From positions 1-21,431 of the forward strand of contig CAYXZR010000014.1 of NCBI GenBank assembly GCA_964470025.1: a stretch of 21,431 nucleotides of DNA. Direction: 5' to 3'. Positions 13,801-21,117 of this stretch are shown here, piece by piece. Source of the stretch: CAYXZR01 sp964470025. GTDB taxonomy: Bacteria; Patescibacteriota; Patescibacteriia; Buchananbacterales; UBA6539. Every line of letters starts with the position of its first letter. Positions within the stretch are counted from its first letter, which is position 1. Position numbers and translations under genes: made by a program. The notes below the pieces were generated by a model. The model saw only the letters and a program-made list of their open reading frames with translations, was not told the origin of the DNA and made no database searches.

Positions 13801-13888
13801 TGGTGCCGCGGGCGGGAATCGAACCCGCACGGCTTATACAGCCACAGGATTTTAAGTCCTGCGTGTCTACCAATTCCACCACCACGGC
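13801..13888 (-). tRNA. tRNA-Leu (anticodon UAA)
   Basis: The minus strand folds as a class II tRNA: acceptor GCCGTGG/CCGCGGC (one G-U), anticodon loop CTTAAAA (TAA), a long variable arm (TGGCTGTATAAGCCGT), and T-arm GCGGGTTCGATTCCCGC. The discriminator is A and CCA is encoded at 13801-13803. It reads UUA/UUG. Confidence 0.97.
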
Positions 13889-13900
13889 ACATATAAAGAC

Positions 13901-13929
13901 TTGAAACTTTCAGTATCATAGAATAAACT
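13901..13929 (+). promoter_or_regulatory. promoter for the SpoU methyltransferase gene, leaderless
   Basis: TTGAAA (13901-13906), 17-bp spacer, TAAACT (13924-13929), then 7 nt to the ATG at 13937. There is no SD. It overlaps the opposite tRNA promoter. Confidence 0.6.
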
Positions 13930-13943
13930 AGGCTATATGTCAA
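13915..13943 (-). promoter_or_regulatory. promoter of tRNA-Leu(UAA)
   Basis: Minus strand TTGACA (13943-13938), 17-bp spacer, TATGAT (13920-13915). The -35 overlaps the start codon of the SpoU-family gene on the other strand. Confidence 0.82.
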
Positions 13944-14404
13944 TTGAAAAAAACCAAGAAATATACCTGATTTTAGACAATATTCGATCACTTTTTAATG
14001 TCGGTTCATTGTTTCGAACTGCCGATGTTTTTAATGTTTCAAAAATATTTCTCTGCGGCTATACTGGAACACCGCCACGAAAGGAAATTTCAAAAGTCGC
14101 CCTAGGCGCCGAAGAATGGATTCCATGGGAGCATCACGAAGATATCAATAAACTCATTAAACTACTAAAAAAACAAGGTATAAAAATCGCATCTCTTGAA
14201 ACCGACGCCAAAGCGCAGTCACTTGCTGACTCGGCACCCACTTTTCCTATTGCACTTATCGTCGGCAATGAAGTCGAAGGCATCAGTCCAAAAACACTGA
14301 AAGCTTCTGATCAAATTATTGAAATACCCATGCTTGGTAAGAAGGAATCGCTCAATGTCGCTACTGCAGCCGGCATTGCACTCTACGGACTACGCTGGCA
14401 ATAA
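13937..14404 (+). CDS. SpoU/TrmH-family RNA 2'-O-methyltransferase, 155 aa
   Basis: A compact SPOUT methyltransferase with all three motifs: NIRSLFNVGSLFRTAD (15-30), ALIVGNEVEGIS (106-117) and IPMLGKKESLNVATAAGIA (130-147). The last two form the knotted S-adenosylmethionine site. Short SpoU proteins methylate ribose in tRNA or 23S rRNA; which one cannot be read here. No N-terminal substrate-binding extension is present. It starts at the ATG at 13937, leaderless, and lies between tRNA-Leu(UAA) and tRNA-Gly, which suits but does not prove a tRNA target. TrmL-type activity at tRNA position 34 is one possibility. Confidence 0.94.
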   Translation: MSIEKNQEIYLILDNIRSLFNVGSLFRTADVFNVSKIFLCGYTGTPPRKEISKVALGAEEWIPWEHHEDINKLIKLLKKQGIKIASLETDAKAQSLADSAPTFPIALIVGNEVEGISPKTLKASDQIIEIPMLGKKESLNVATAAGIALYGLRWQ

Positions 14405-14407
14405 TAC

Positions 14408-14435
14408 TTGCATTTTAGTAAAAACCTGTTATACT
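14408..14435 (+). promoter_or_regulatory. promoter of tRNA-Gly
   Basis: TTGCAT (14408-14413), 16-bp spacer, TGTTATACT extended -10 (TATACT 14430-14435). The predicted start is near 14442. Confidence 0.72.
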
Positions 14436-14462
14436 CTGTGGGTAGAAGTTTATTCCCTCTGA

Positions 14463-14535
14463 GCGGGTGTGGCTCAGTTGGTAGAGCGTCTCCTTGCCAA
14501 GGAGAAGGTCGCCGGTTCGAATCCGGTCACCCGCT
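14463..14535 (+). tRNA. tRNA-Gly (anticodon GCC)
   Basis: Acceptor GCGGGTG/CACCCGC, D-arm GCTCAGTTGGTAGAGC, anticodon stem TCTCC with loop TTGCCAA (GCC), T-arm GCCGGTTCGAATCCGGT. No CCA is encoded, unlike the two tRNA-Leu genes. The acceptor stem is prolonged by nine more pairs in flanking DNA (14454-14462 with 14535-14543), giving a 16-bp outer stem in the precursor. Confidence 0.97.
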
Positions 14536-14554
14536 CAGAGGGACAATAAGCTCA

Positions 14555-14578
14555 AAGCGCTAACCGCGCTTTTTTTTA
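14555..14578 (+). terminator. terminator of tRNA-Gly
   Basis: AAGCGC/GCGCTT with loop TAACC, followed by eight or more T. Confidence 0.9.
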
Positions 14579-14633
14579 TTTTTATTTCTAAAAAAGGTAT
14601 ACTTAATAGTACTCTTACAATTAAGTTATAAAA

Positions 14634-15236
14634 ATGAAAAAATCACTACTAGGAATTAGTACTCTTGCCATTATCTTCACACTTGGCATTGGTGCATTAC
14701 AAGCCGTCGAAGACGGTGATGTAGTCAAAAAAGAAGGTTCATCTGCAGTATTTTTTATTCAAAATGACTGCTTACATCCATTTGCCAATAGACGAATTTT
14801 TAATGCTTGGGACTTTGATGAAACAGATGTAAAAATTATCTCAGAAGAAGAGTTTAAACGATATCGCCTTGCAGGATGCAATGATGTATTTGCCCGACCT
14901 GGCATGCAACTTATTCAGGCAGTTGACGGTGCGACTCCATGGAATATCATTGATCCAAAAATCTACGCTGTATCTAATGACGGCATCCTACGTCACATCA
15001 CCACTGAACGAATTGCTCGAGAAGTATTTGGTGATAATTGGCAAGAACTTATCGTACCAACACCAATTAGCAATTTCACCCAATATCGACTTGGCACACC
15101 GCTGGTAAGTCGCTCAGACTATAATCGACAAAATCATATCGACACTTCTCGTTCACTACGAACCATTAAGCAACTTCGATTGCTAAACCAAGAACGAAAA
15201 AATGACAATACTGATAATACCGAGAATTCTCTATAA
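14634..15236 (+). CDS. secreted protein with two related repeats, 200 aa
   Basis: Signal peptide at residues 1-24 (MKKSLLGISTLAIIFTLGIGALQA). The mature part contains two repeats of a pattern often seen in exported proteins of candidate phyla bacteria: residues about 37-80 (SAVFFIQNDCLHPFANRR...FDETDVKIIS...FKRYRLAG) and about 107-157 (KIYAVSNDGILRHITTER...FGDNWQELIV...FTQYRLG). Each has a beta-strand start, a short basic stretch, an aromatic/Asp motif, and a [K/T]xYRLG end. A polar, Asn/Arg-rich tail follows. The repeats are probably cell-wall or surface modules; the function is unknown. No SD; a TATACT lies about 30 nt upstream. Confidence 0.9.
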   Translation: MKKSLLGISTLAIIFTLGIGALQAVEDGDVVKKEGSSAVFFIQNDCLHPFANRRIFNAWDFDETDVKIISEEEFKRYRLAGCNDVFARPGMQLIQAVDGATPWNIIDPKIYAVSNDGILRHITTERIAREVFGDNWQELIVPTPISNFTQYRLGTPLVSRSDYNRQNHIDTSRSLRTIKQLRLLNQERKNDNTDNTENSL

Positions 15237-15245
15237 AATCGACAA

Positions 15246-15276
15246 AAAAACCAGGCGAACCATAGCCTGGTTTTTA
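15246..15276 (+). terminator. intrinsic terminator
   Basis: AAAAACCAGGC pairs with GCCTGGTTTTT (loop GAACCATA), and A-rich flanks would let it also act leftward. Confidence 0.88.
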
Positions 15277-15278
15277 AT

Positions 15279-15307
15279 TTGTCAAAACAAGCCTGCCACG
15301 CTACTAT
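15279..15307 (+). promoter_or_regulatory. ruvB promoter, leaderless
   Basis: TTGTCA (15279-15284), 17-bp spacer, TACTAT (15302-15307), then 9 nt to the ATG. There is no GTTC-N7-GTTC motif here, unlike umuDC. Confidence 0.72.
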
Positions 15308-15316
15308 ATCTGTACT

Positions 15317-16336
15317 ATGACCGAAGAAGAAAGTAAGCGAGTAATCAATCCTGAGCTAAACAATGGCGACCAAAGCCTGGACATCTCCTTGCGTCCAAAA
15401 AGTCTCAAGGAATTTATTGGCCAAGATAACATCAAACAAAATCTTGATATCTTTATGGCAGCCGCCAAACAGCGCAAGGAAGCCCTTGAGCACGTACTAC
15501 TCTATGGCCCACCAGGATTAGGAAAAACCACACTAGCCCATATTATCGCACAAGAAATGGGAAGTAATATAAAAATAACCTCTGGGCCAGCTATTGAGCG
15601 CAGTGGTGATCTAGCAGCAATCCTTACCAACCTTGAAGAGGGCGATGTACTGTTTATCGACGAAATCCATCGACTACACAAAACGGTTGAAGAAATTCTC
15701 TACCCAGCCATGGAAGATTTTGCGCTTGATATCGTAGTTGGAAAAGGCCCTGCAGCGCGTACACTTCGACTTGATCTACCCAAATTCACTATCGTTGGCG
15801 CGACCACCAAAGTCAGTATGCTCTCCTCTCCACTTCGAGATCGCTTTGGTAATATTTATCATTTCAATTTTTACGACGATGGCCATATTGAGCAAATCAT
15901 TAATCGATCTGCAAATATTTTAGATATTAGTATCGAGCAATCAGCTTCCGGATCAATCGCCAAGCGCGCGCGAAAAACTCCACGTATCGCCAATCGACTT
16001 CTCAAGCGCGTTCGAGACTATGCTCAAGTCAAAAGTGACGGCAGCATCACACAACCGCTCAGCGACGAAGCACTTACTATGCTTGAAGTCGATACTCATG
16101 GACTTGATCAAATTGATCGACGAATTCTACAAACAATCATTGATAAATTTAATGGCGGCCCAGTTGGATTAAATACCATTGCTGCAGCAACTGGTGAAGA
16201 CATGGCTACCATCGAAGATGTGTATGAGCCATTTCTCATCCAAAGCGGTTTTCTCAAACGAACTCCCAAGGGTCGAGTTGTTACACCAAACGCCTACAAG
16301 CATCTTGGCATCATCCCACCCTCACATCTTCTCTAA
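15317..16336 (+). CDS. ruvB: Holliday junction branch-migration ATPase RuvB, 339 aa
   Basis: AAA+ ATPase that drives branch migration with RuvA. Visible motifs are LRPKSLKEFIGQ at the N terminus, Walker A GPPGLGKTT (64-72), Walker B VLFIDEIHRL (111-120), sensor 1 GATT (161-164), and the arginine-finger region SPLRDRFG (Arg174). A C-terminal winged helix follows (GLNTIAAATGED...GFLKRTPKGRVVT). The length matches the usual 335-345 aa, so it is complete. ruvA and ruvC are not in the window. It stands alone between its leaderless promoter and a bidirectional terminator. Confidence 0.98.
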   Translation: MTEEESKRVINPELNNGDQSLDISLRPKSLKEFIGQDNIKQNLDIFMAAAKQRKEALEHVLLYGPPGLGKTTLAHIIAQEMGSNIKITSGPAIERSGDLAAILTNLEEGDVLFIDEIHRLHKTVEEILYPAMEDFALDIVVGKGPAARTLRLDLPKFTIVGATTKVSMLSSPLRDRFGNIYHFNFYDDGHIEQIINRSANILDISIEQSASGSIAKRARKTPRIANRLLKRVRDYAQVKSDGSITQPLSDEALTMLEVDTHGLDQIDRRILQTIIDKFNGGPVGLNTIAAATGEDMATIEDVYEPFLIQSGFLKRTPKGRVVTPNAYKHLGIIPPSHLL

Positions 16337-16377
16337 GCTTTAAGGGGTTTAGGTGAGTTACTCAGCACCATGAAAAA

Positions 16378-16410
16378 TAAAAAGCCAGCACACCAGTGCC
16401 GGCTTTTTCT
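16378..16410 (+). terminator. bidirectional terminator between ruvB and a minus-strand gene
   Basis: AAAAAGCC-A-GCAC pairs with GTGC-C-GGCTTTTT (one mismatch, loop ACCA). A-run and T-run lie on opposite sides, so it serves both convergent genes. Confidence 0.87.
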
Positions 16411-16427
16411 AAAAAATAACAGACCTT

Positions 16428-16712
16428 CTATCTACCAATATACCCAGCCCGAACTTGCGAGGTAACAAACTGCCCTGGCTGATAGGCATACGCTTCTTCG
16501 AACCATTCTGATTCTGTGCGCTCAGTAGCACTTTCTACTGAAGGACTTGAAGTTGTTGAACTCAACAAATAGCCAACTAACCCTACAACAAAAAAAGCAC
16601 CGATAACAGTTAGCCACATAGAGCGACTTCCTTCTCGCTGCGATTGTTGCAAGCCTGTAACTGACGACATTAAGCCGACGGTACGCTCGCGTACAGAGTC
16701 AAAATATTTCAT
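16428..16712 (-). CDS. 94-aa single-pass membrane protein
   Basis: A polar N terminus of about 31 residues (MKYFDSVRERTVGLM..., Ser/Arg-rich) precedes one membrane helix at about 32-50 (MWLTVIGAFFVVGLVGYLL). The remainder (SSTTSSPSVESATERTESEW...) is a Ser/Thr/Glu-rich, probably external, tail ending in AGYIGR. No family recognised. The ATG at 16712 has no SD; its leader from the promoter at 16760-16788 would be about 40 nt of A+T-rich sequence. It is divergent from the flippase operon. Confidence 0.8.
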   Translation of the reverse strand: MKYFDSVRERTVGLMSSVTGLQQSQREGSRSMWLTVIGAFFVVGLVGYLLSSTTSSPSVESATERTESEWFEEAYAYQPGQFVTSQVRAGYIGR

Positions 16713-16759
16713 ATAATTTTTTATTTTTATTTTTGGTACAAATTGTATGTACTATATAC

Positions 16760-16788
16760 ATGTTAGCACAAAAAATCACTTTTGTCAA
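16760..16788 (-). promoter_or_regulatory. promoter for the 94-aa gene
   Basis: Minus strand TTGACA (16788-16783), 17-bp spacer, TAACAT (16765-16760; 4/6). Confidence 0.6.
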
Positions 16789-16819
16789 CTTAATTACCCT
16801 GTAAATTAAGCAAAAATAA

Positions 16820-16828
16820 TGCTACTAT
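16820..16828 (+). promoter_or_regulatory. extended -10 for the flippase operon
   Basis: TGCTACTAT (TGN plus TACTAT) ends 14 nt before the ATG at 16843. The leader would be about 7 nt without an SD. No strong -35. Confidence 0.5.
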
Positions 16829-16842
16829 TCGTATAGAATCAT

Positions 16843-18261
16843 ATGTCAGTAAAACAAAAAGTGGCACAAAACACTATCATCCAAATCATTGGCCGGGCTA
16901 TTACTATTAGCGTGGCACTTTTTGGCTTTAGCATCATGACTCGATATTTAGGACAAGAAGGATTTGGTTTCTACACTACAGTCTATGGATTTTTAGCAAT
17001 TTTCAGCATCCTTACCGACTTAGGATTGCAAATGACAACTACCAAGCTTATTGCTGACCCCAACAACGACGAATCAGTTATTCTCAGTAATGCACTTGGC
17101 CTACGCCTCACCGCCTCAATACTTTTTCTTGGTGCAGCACCCTTGGTAATTCTCCTCTTCCCGTATAACAGCATTGTAAAAACAGCCACAGGGATTGCCA
17201 CACTAGGCTTTATCTTTGCCTCGCTCAATGCGACGATGACCAGCTTTTTCCAGAAGCACTTACAAATGAAGAAAGTAGTAATAGCTGAAACAATCGGTAA
17301 AGTCTCATTCTTATCAGGGGTACTACTCTCAGTACAGTATGACGCTGGACTTTATGGCATAATCATTGCCATGGTCAGCGATGTTGCCATCACCACGCTA
17401 CTACTCTGGACAAATGTAGGAAAAAAAATCACGTTACGTCTCAGCTTTGATTTCACGATTTGGAAAAAAATCCTACTAACCACCTGGCCACTAGCAATTA
17501 CCATCGCCCTAAACTTGATTTACTTCAAAGGAGACATTGTAATTATGTCACTTCTCCAACCACAAGCAGCAGTTGGACTATACGGCGCACCATACAGAAT
17601 ACTCGAAGTACTTATCAATCTTTGCTATATATTTCTTGGACTTCTACTCCCGCTATTTGCCGCTGCAATTGCACAGCAGCAACTTGCAAAATTAAAACGA
17701 ATGATCCAAACATCCTTTGATGCTCTACTGGTCGCAATCATTCCGCTAATTATCGGCGGCGTATTTGTAGGCGTGCCACTCATGAGTTTTCTGGCAGGTA
17801 CAGAATTTATACTATCTGGCGAACTTATTAAAATCCTACTGCTTGCCACTGGCATGATTTTCATTGCTGGATTATTTGGTTATGTCGTAGTAGCACTTGG
17901 CGCTCAAAAACAAATGATAAAATTTTATGCAGCAAATGCAGTAATCTCTGTTATTGGCTATACGCTTGCAATTTACCACTACAGCTACTGGGGTGCTGCC
18001 TGGATGACTGTGATAAGCGAAACTATTATCTTGCTAACTGCTGGATATGTGATGTATAGGCATACCAATTTCTTACCAAAACCAACACTACTTCCAAAAA
18101 TTATTTTTGCTACAGCACTCATGTCCTTAGCACTACTAGCAACCCAAACGCTTCATGTATTGGCGCAAATTATAATTGGCTGCGCTATATACATCACAGC
18201 TCTCTACGCAGTTAAAGCAATTTCGCCTTCTACTATAAAGCAATTACTCTCAAAAGCATAA
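16843..18261 (+). CDS. polysaccharide flippase, Wzx/MATE-like (MOP superfamily), 472 aa
   Basis: A hydrophobic protein with about 12-14 membrane segments. The N-terminal pattern (VAQNTIIQIIGRAITISVALFGF...MTRYLGQEGFGFYTTVYG) is typical of polysaccharide-biosynthesis flippases: a helix, then RxLGxxGFGxY. A central LxYFKGDIVIMSLLQPQAAVGLYGAPYR segment matches the second half of the family's conserved region. It is expected to move undecaprenyl-linked glycans across the membrane. The next gene, an O-antigen-ligase-like protein, begins 2 nt after its TAA, so they form an operon for export and polymerisation or ligation of a surface glycan. No glycosyltransferases are present here. Confidence 0.94.
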   Translation: MSVKQKVAQNTIIQIIGRAITISVALFGFSIMTRYLGQEGFGFYTTVYGFLAIFSILTDLGLQMTTTKLIADPNNDESVILSNALGLRLTASILFLGAAPLVILLFPYNSIVKTATGIATLGFIFASLNATMTSFFQKHLQMKKVVIAETIGKVSFLSGVLLSVQYDAGLYGIIIAMVSDVAITTLLLWTNVGKKITLRLSFDFTIWKKILLTTWPLAITIALNLIYFKGDIVIMSLLQPQAAVGLYGAPYRILEVLINLCYIFLGLLLPLFAAAIAQQQLAKLKRMIQTSFDALLVAIIPLIIGGVFVGVPLMSFLAGTEFILSGELIKILLLATGMIFIAGLFGYVVVALGAQKQMIKFYAANAVISVIGYTLAIYHYSYWGAAWMTVISETIILLTAGYVMYRHTNFLPKPTLLPKIIFATALMSLALLATQTLHVLAQIIIGCAIYITALYAVKAISPSTIKQLLSKA

Positions 18262-18262
18262 T

Positions 18263-19582
18263 ATGTTTTGGCTTGATCTACACTGGCAATTACAGCAAGC
18301 ACTCCTCCCTTGGTGGTGGACAATTCAAATAGTAATAATCAGCATACTCGGCGTAGCTACATATTATAGCTACAAAAAACCAATCTACTCCTTAGCAATT
18401 ATCACAGCACTACTACCGACCTACCTCCTCCGATCAAATATTGGCTGGCTGCCATTCACATTCTTAGAGCTTCTGATATGGTTTACATTCTTCGGCTGGC
18501 TTATGCAAGCTTGGAAGCGCAACACCCTGTTCTCAACTGTCCTTCGCAACTACAGATTGGGGATCAGCATTATTCTGCTTGCGAGTATTTTTTCAGTAAT
18601 TATCGCACCGAGCATTACCGCTGCGGCAGGTCTGTGGAAAGCGTATATTATCCAGCCACTATTACTTTTCATAATTGCCAAAAACATCATAGTTTCAAAA
18701 AAAGATCTTCAATACATCCTAATCGGATTCGGGATCTCAGCACTCTACCTTGCACTATTTGCACTCTACCAAAAGCTAACTGGCGTAGGCATCCCAACTG
18801 GGCCTTGGGTGGCTCCAGAAACTCGACGAGTTACTTCGCTATTCACCTCACCCAATGCCCTGGGAATGTATCTTGCGCCATTGTGTAGCATCTTTATTGG
18901 ATACAGTATTGCCAATTTCAAGCAAGCAAAAAAAACTAGCATATTCCTACTCACTACAGTTGTCATTAGTCTTCTGTCATTAATATTTACAAAATCAGAG
19001 GGAACATTTATTGGGCTTGCAGTAAGCGTAGGTGTGTTTTTATGGTTTACAAAATATAGAAAACTATTTGCTTCACTTGCAATTGCGCTAGTCGCTCTAG
19101 TTACACTTATCGCCTCACCGCTTGGTCAGCACATCAATCAACCAGTACATCAAAAAATCTACACCACACTTACATTCCAAGATCAGTCAGGTCAAAATCG
19201 CTTATGGCTCTGGAATCTTGCTTGGCAGCAACTCACTTCATCACCACAGACATTCATCTTTGGCACAGGTCTATTTGGTTTTAGTGAAATTCAAAATCAA
19301 ACTCGCAATCCTGATCGTATCGAGGCACTACTCTATCCTCACAATATTCTGCTAAACTTCTGGACTGAGCTAGGACTATTAGGTGTTATCGGCTTCCTGC
19401 TTATCCTTTGCAGCTTTTTCAAAAAGTTTCGACAAACAGCTCAACTTAGCTCAACTACCCCTTGGCTACATATAGGGATAGTCGCCGCAATACTAGGCCT
19501 ACTAGCTCATGGAATTGTTGATGTACCGTACTTCAAAAACGATCTAGCAATTATATTTTGGTTACTAATCGCCATGCTTTAA
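18263..19582 (+). CDS. O-antigen ligase/polymerase-like membrane protein, 439 aa
   Basis: About 10-12 membrane segments cover most of the chain. The Wzy_C/O-antigen-ligase signature lies in the second half: SGQNRLWLWNLAWQQL, GTGLFGFSEI, then LYPHNILLNFWTELGLLG with the conserved His near residue 358. Such enzymes join glycans to lipid A, to proteins or to each other from an undecaprenyl carrier on the outer face of the membrane. Candidate phyla bacteria usually lack lipid A, so polymerisation or attachment to surface proteins is more probable; that is inference. It follows the flippase by 2 nt and precedes an 87-aa membrane protein. Confidence 0.93.
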   Translation: MFWLDLHWQLQQALLPWWWTIQIVIISILGVATYYSYKKPIYSLAIITALLPTYLLRSNIGWLPFTFLELLIWFTFFGWLMQAWKRNTLFSTVLRNYRLGISIILLASIFSVIIAPSITAAAGLWKAYIIQPLLLFIIAKNIIVSKKDLQYILIGFGISALYLALFALYQKLTGVGIPTGPWVAPETRRVTSLFTSPNALGMYLAPLCSIFIGYSIANFKQAKKTSIFLLTTVVISLLSLIFTKSEGTFIGLAVSVGVFLWFTKYRKLFASLAIALVALVTLIASPLGQHINQPVHQKIYTTLTFQDQSGQNRLWLWNLAWQQLTSSPQTFIFGTGLFGFSEIQNQTRNPDRIEALLYPHNILLNFWTELGLLGVIGFLLILCSFFKKFRQTAQLSSTTPWLHIGIVAAILGLLAHGIVDVPYFKNDLAIIFWLLIAML

Positions 19583-19583
19583 T

Positions 19584-19847
19584 ATGAACATCCAAGAAGA
19601 AATTATCAAAATTAAACAACGAAACAAAAAGGTAGAGGCTGATAAAGCCTGGGAAATAAGTTGGACAAGAAAAATCACAATCGCAATTGTAACTTATGTA
19701 ATAGTAGTGCTATTTTTCACTACCGCCAAACTACCAAAACCTTTTATTAACTCTGTCGTGCCAACACTCGGCTTCATCCTTTCAACCTTATCCTTATCTT
19801 TGCTCAAAAAAAGATGGGTCAAAAAATATAACCATAAAAATAATTAA
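19584..19847 (+). CDS. 87-aa two-TM membrane protein
   Basis: The ATG at 19584 comes 1 nt after the ligase stop, so it is the last gene of the operon. Residues 1-28 are a charged helix (EEIIKIKQRNKKVEADKAWE). Two membrane helices follow at about 31-48 (ITIAIVTYVIVVLFFT) and 56-75 (INSVVPTLGFILSTLSLSLL). A basic tail ends the chain (KKRWVKKYNHKNN). Small proteins with the NKxVEADKAWExSWTRK motif and the KLPKPFINSxVPTLGFxLSTLSL block recur in many uncultured bacteria as I recall. Their function is unknown, and a role in glycan export is only suggested by position. Confidence 0.9.
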   Translation: MNIQEEIIKIKQRNKKVEADKAWEISWTRKITIAIVTYVIVVLFFTTAKLPKPFINSVVPTLGFILSTLSLSLLKKRWVKKYNHKNN

Positions 19848-19930
19848 TACACTTGAAGCCGCTACGGCCGAATTTTCTAAACTTCATTTGGACAGCGGTT
19901 ACCATAATAGCACTAGTAAAAATATTCATC

Positions 19931-19961
19931 TAAAACAAAACCCCTCTGTTCAGAGGGGTTT
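19931..19961 (-). terminator. intrinsic terminator
   Basis: AAACCCCTCT/AGAGGGGTTT (10 bp, loop of four) with a T-rich stretch after it on the minus strand (TTTTGTTTT). It mainly ends the ribosome-factor gene but may also stop the convergent operon. Confidence 0.86.
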
Positions 19962-19964
19962 AAC

Positions 19965-20315
19965 TTACTGATTTTTTTCTTGCCGAAGCTTACGTCGCTC
20001 AGTGGTAATTTTATCCTTATACTTTTTAATCTCTCGCTTGATTGCCTCCTTAGCATCCTTAAGTGCCCGCATCACATCTGGATCTTTTGAGCGTACAACT
20101 AACTGCTTATTTGGAATCATAATCATCAATTGCACAAAATATGGATTCCCTTGCTTATGATGCTTTGAAGTCTGGCCTACTTCTACCTCCATGGTTAGCT
20201 CACCAGAAGATTCAAAACGCTTCAATAATCGCTCAATTGGAGCAACTCGCTTTTTAATAAGCGTTTTCTTTAAAGCATTAAGTTCTGTATCAACAAATTT
20301 TAATTCAATCTTCAT
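19965..20315 (-). CDS. ribosome hibernation factor-like protein (HPF/YfiA/RaiA type), 116 aa
   Basis: The length is that of a short HPF. The core is recognisable: APIERLLKRFESSGELTMEVEVGQTSKHHKQGNPYFVQLMIMIPNKQLVVRS in pieces, then the AL-KDAKEAIKREIKKYKDK helix, matching the beta-alpha-beta-beta-beta-alpha sigma-54-modulation/S30AE fold. Such proteins bind the 30S subunit at the tRNA/mRNA path and inactivate ribosomes in starvation. A Lys/Arg-rich tail (TTERRKLRQEKNQ) favours RNA binding. It lies 20 nt after the channel-like gene in the same direction, so it is probably co-transcribed. No SD; a weak -10 lies 11 nt upstream. Confidence 0.88.
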   Translation of the reverse strand: MKIELKFVDTELNALKKTLIKKRVAPIERLLKRFESSGELTMEVEVGQTSKHHKQGNPYFVQLMIMIPNKQLVVRSKDPDVMRALKDAKEAIKREIKKYKDKITTERRKLRQEKNQ

Positions 20316-20335
20316 AATTCTAAAATATACTACAC

Positions 20336-21001
20336 TTATTTACGTCCCAAACGAGTAAGTAAATCTCGAGCACCTTCTTTACCTGCCAAACCGAATGCGA
20401 TACCACCAGCAAGTGCAACCATAAAGATAATGCCTGCAAATAATATCTGCACTAGCACTTCAGCAACCTCAAGCTGCACAAGCGCTGCCATAATAGTAAG
20501 AATCACTACACCCCACTTAGCAGCAGTTCCGAGTACTTCAGCCAACTCAAGCTTCGCGCTTCGAGCAGTTTCTTCTACTAATGTCTGAACAAAGTTGCTC
20601 AAAATAACACCAACTAAAAGAATGATAACCGCAACAATCACATTTGGAATATAGAGCACGATTGATTGCAAGAATCGTGAAACCTGTGGCAGGTTAAGCA
20701 CTTCAACTGCAAGCACTAATACAATTGCATATAAAAACCACTGAATAAGAAGCGCTACAGCCGTACTCACCTTCACCTTCATGCCAACATTATGCAGCAC
20801 CTTCACTAAACCAGTTTTTTCTGCAGCCTGATCAAGATACACCTTCTCAAGCACCTTAGCGATAAGTCTACCAATAGCCTTAGCGATAAACACACCAACA
20901 ACAAAAATAACAATAGCCGCCAAAATATTTGGCAACCAACTAAAAAATTCGTTAAATATAGCACTAAATGAATCACTTGTAATTTGAGCAAAATCTTTCA
21001 T
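20336..21001 (-). CDS. TM-helix-repeat membrane protein, MscS-like family, 221 aa
   Basis: Hydrophobic protein with about five membrane helices. The repeats (SWLPNILAAIVIFVVGVFIAKAIGRLIAK at 21-49 and LYIPNVIVAVIILLVGVILSNFVQTLVE) match the conserved TM-helix repeat (PF05552-type) next to, but distinct from, the MscS pore. The end (ALAGGIAFGLAGKEGARDLLTRL) is the typical FGLGGK-D-like motif. Related proteins act as small mechanosensitive-channel relatives or stress sensors. It precedes the hibernation-factor gene, which suggests co-regulation under stress. No SD; its promoter is a TGATATACT extended -10. Confidence 0.92.
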   Translation of the reverse strand: MKDFAQITSDSFSAIFNEFFSWLPNILAAIVIFVVGVFIAKAIGRLIAKVLEKVYLDQAAEKTGLVKVLHNVGMKVKVSTAVALLIQWFLYAIVLVLAVEVLNLPQVSRFLQSIVLYIPNVIVAVIILLVGVILSNFVQTLVEETARSAKLELAEVLGTAAKWGVVILTIMAALVQLEVAEVLVQILFAGIIFMVALAGGIAFGLAGKEGARDLLTRLGRK

Positions 21002-21034
21002 ATAAAATGCGTACTAATGAATAAGACTATTGTT

Positions 21035-21043
21035 AGTATATCA
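21035..21043 (-). promoter_or_regulatory. extended -10 for the channel-like gene
   Basis: Minus strand TGATATACT, about 33 nt before the ATG at 21001. No clear -35. Confidence 0.5.
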
Positions 21044-21054
21044 TGTTTTTTCTA

Positions 21055-21083
21055 TTGCCTAAAGGGAGGCAAAATGATACAAT
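21055..21083 (+). promoter_or_regulatory. promoter for the secreted-protein gene at 21118
   Basis: TTGCCT (21055-21060), 17-bp spacer, TGATACAAT extended -10 (TACAAT 21078-21083). The -35 pairs with AGGCAA in the spacer (small palindrome), a possible operator. Confidence 0.6.
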
Positions 21084-21117
21084 ATTCATACCAAAAAATA
21101 AAAATATTCTCTAAATC

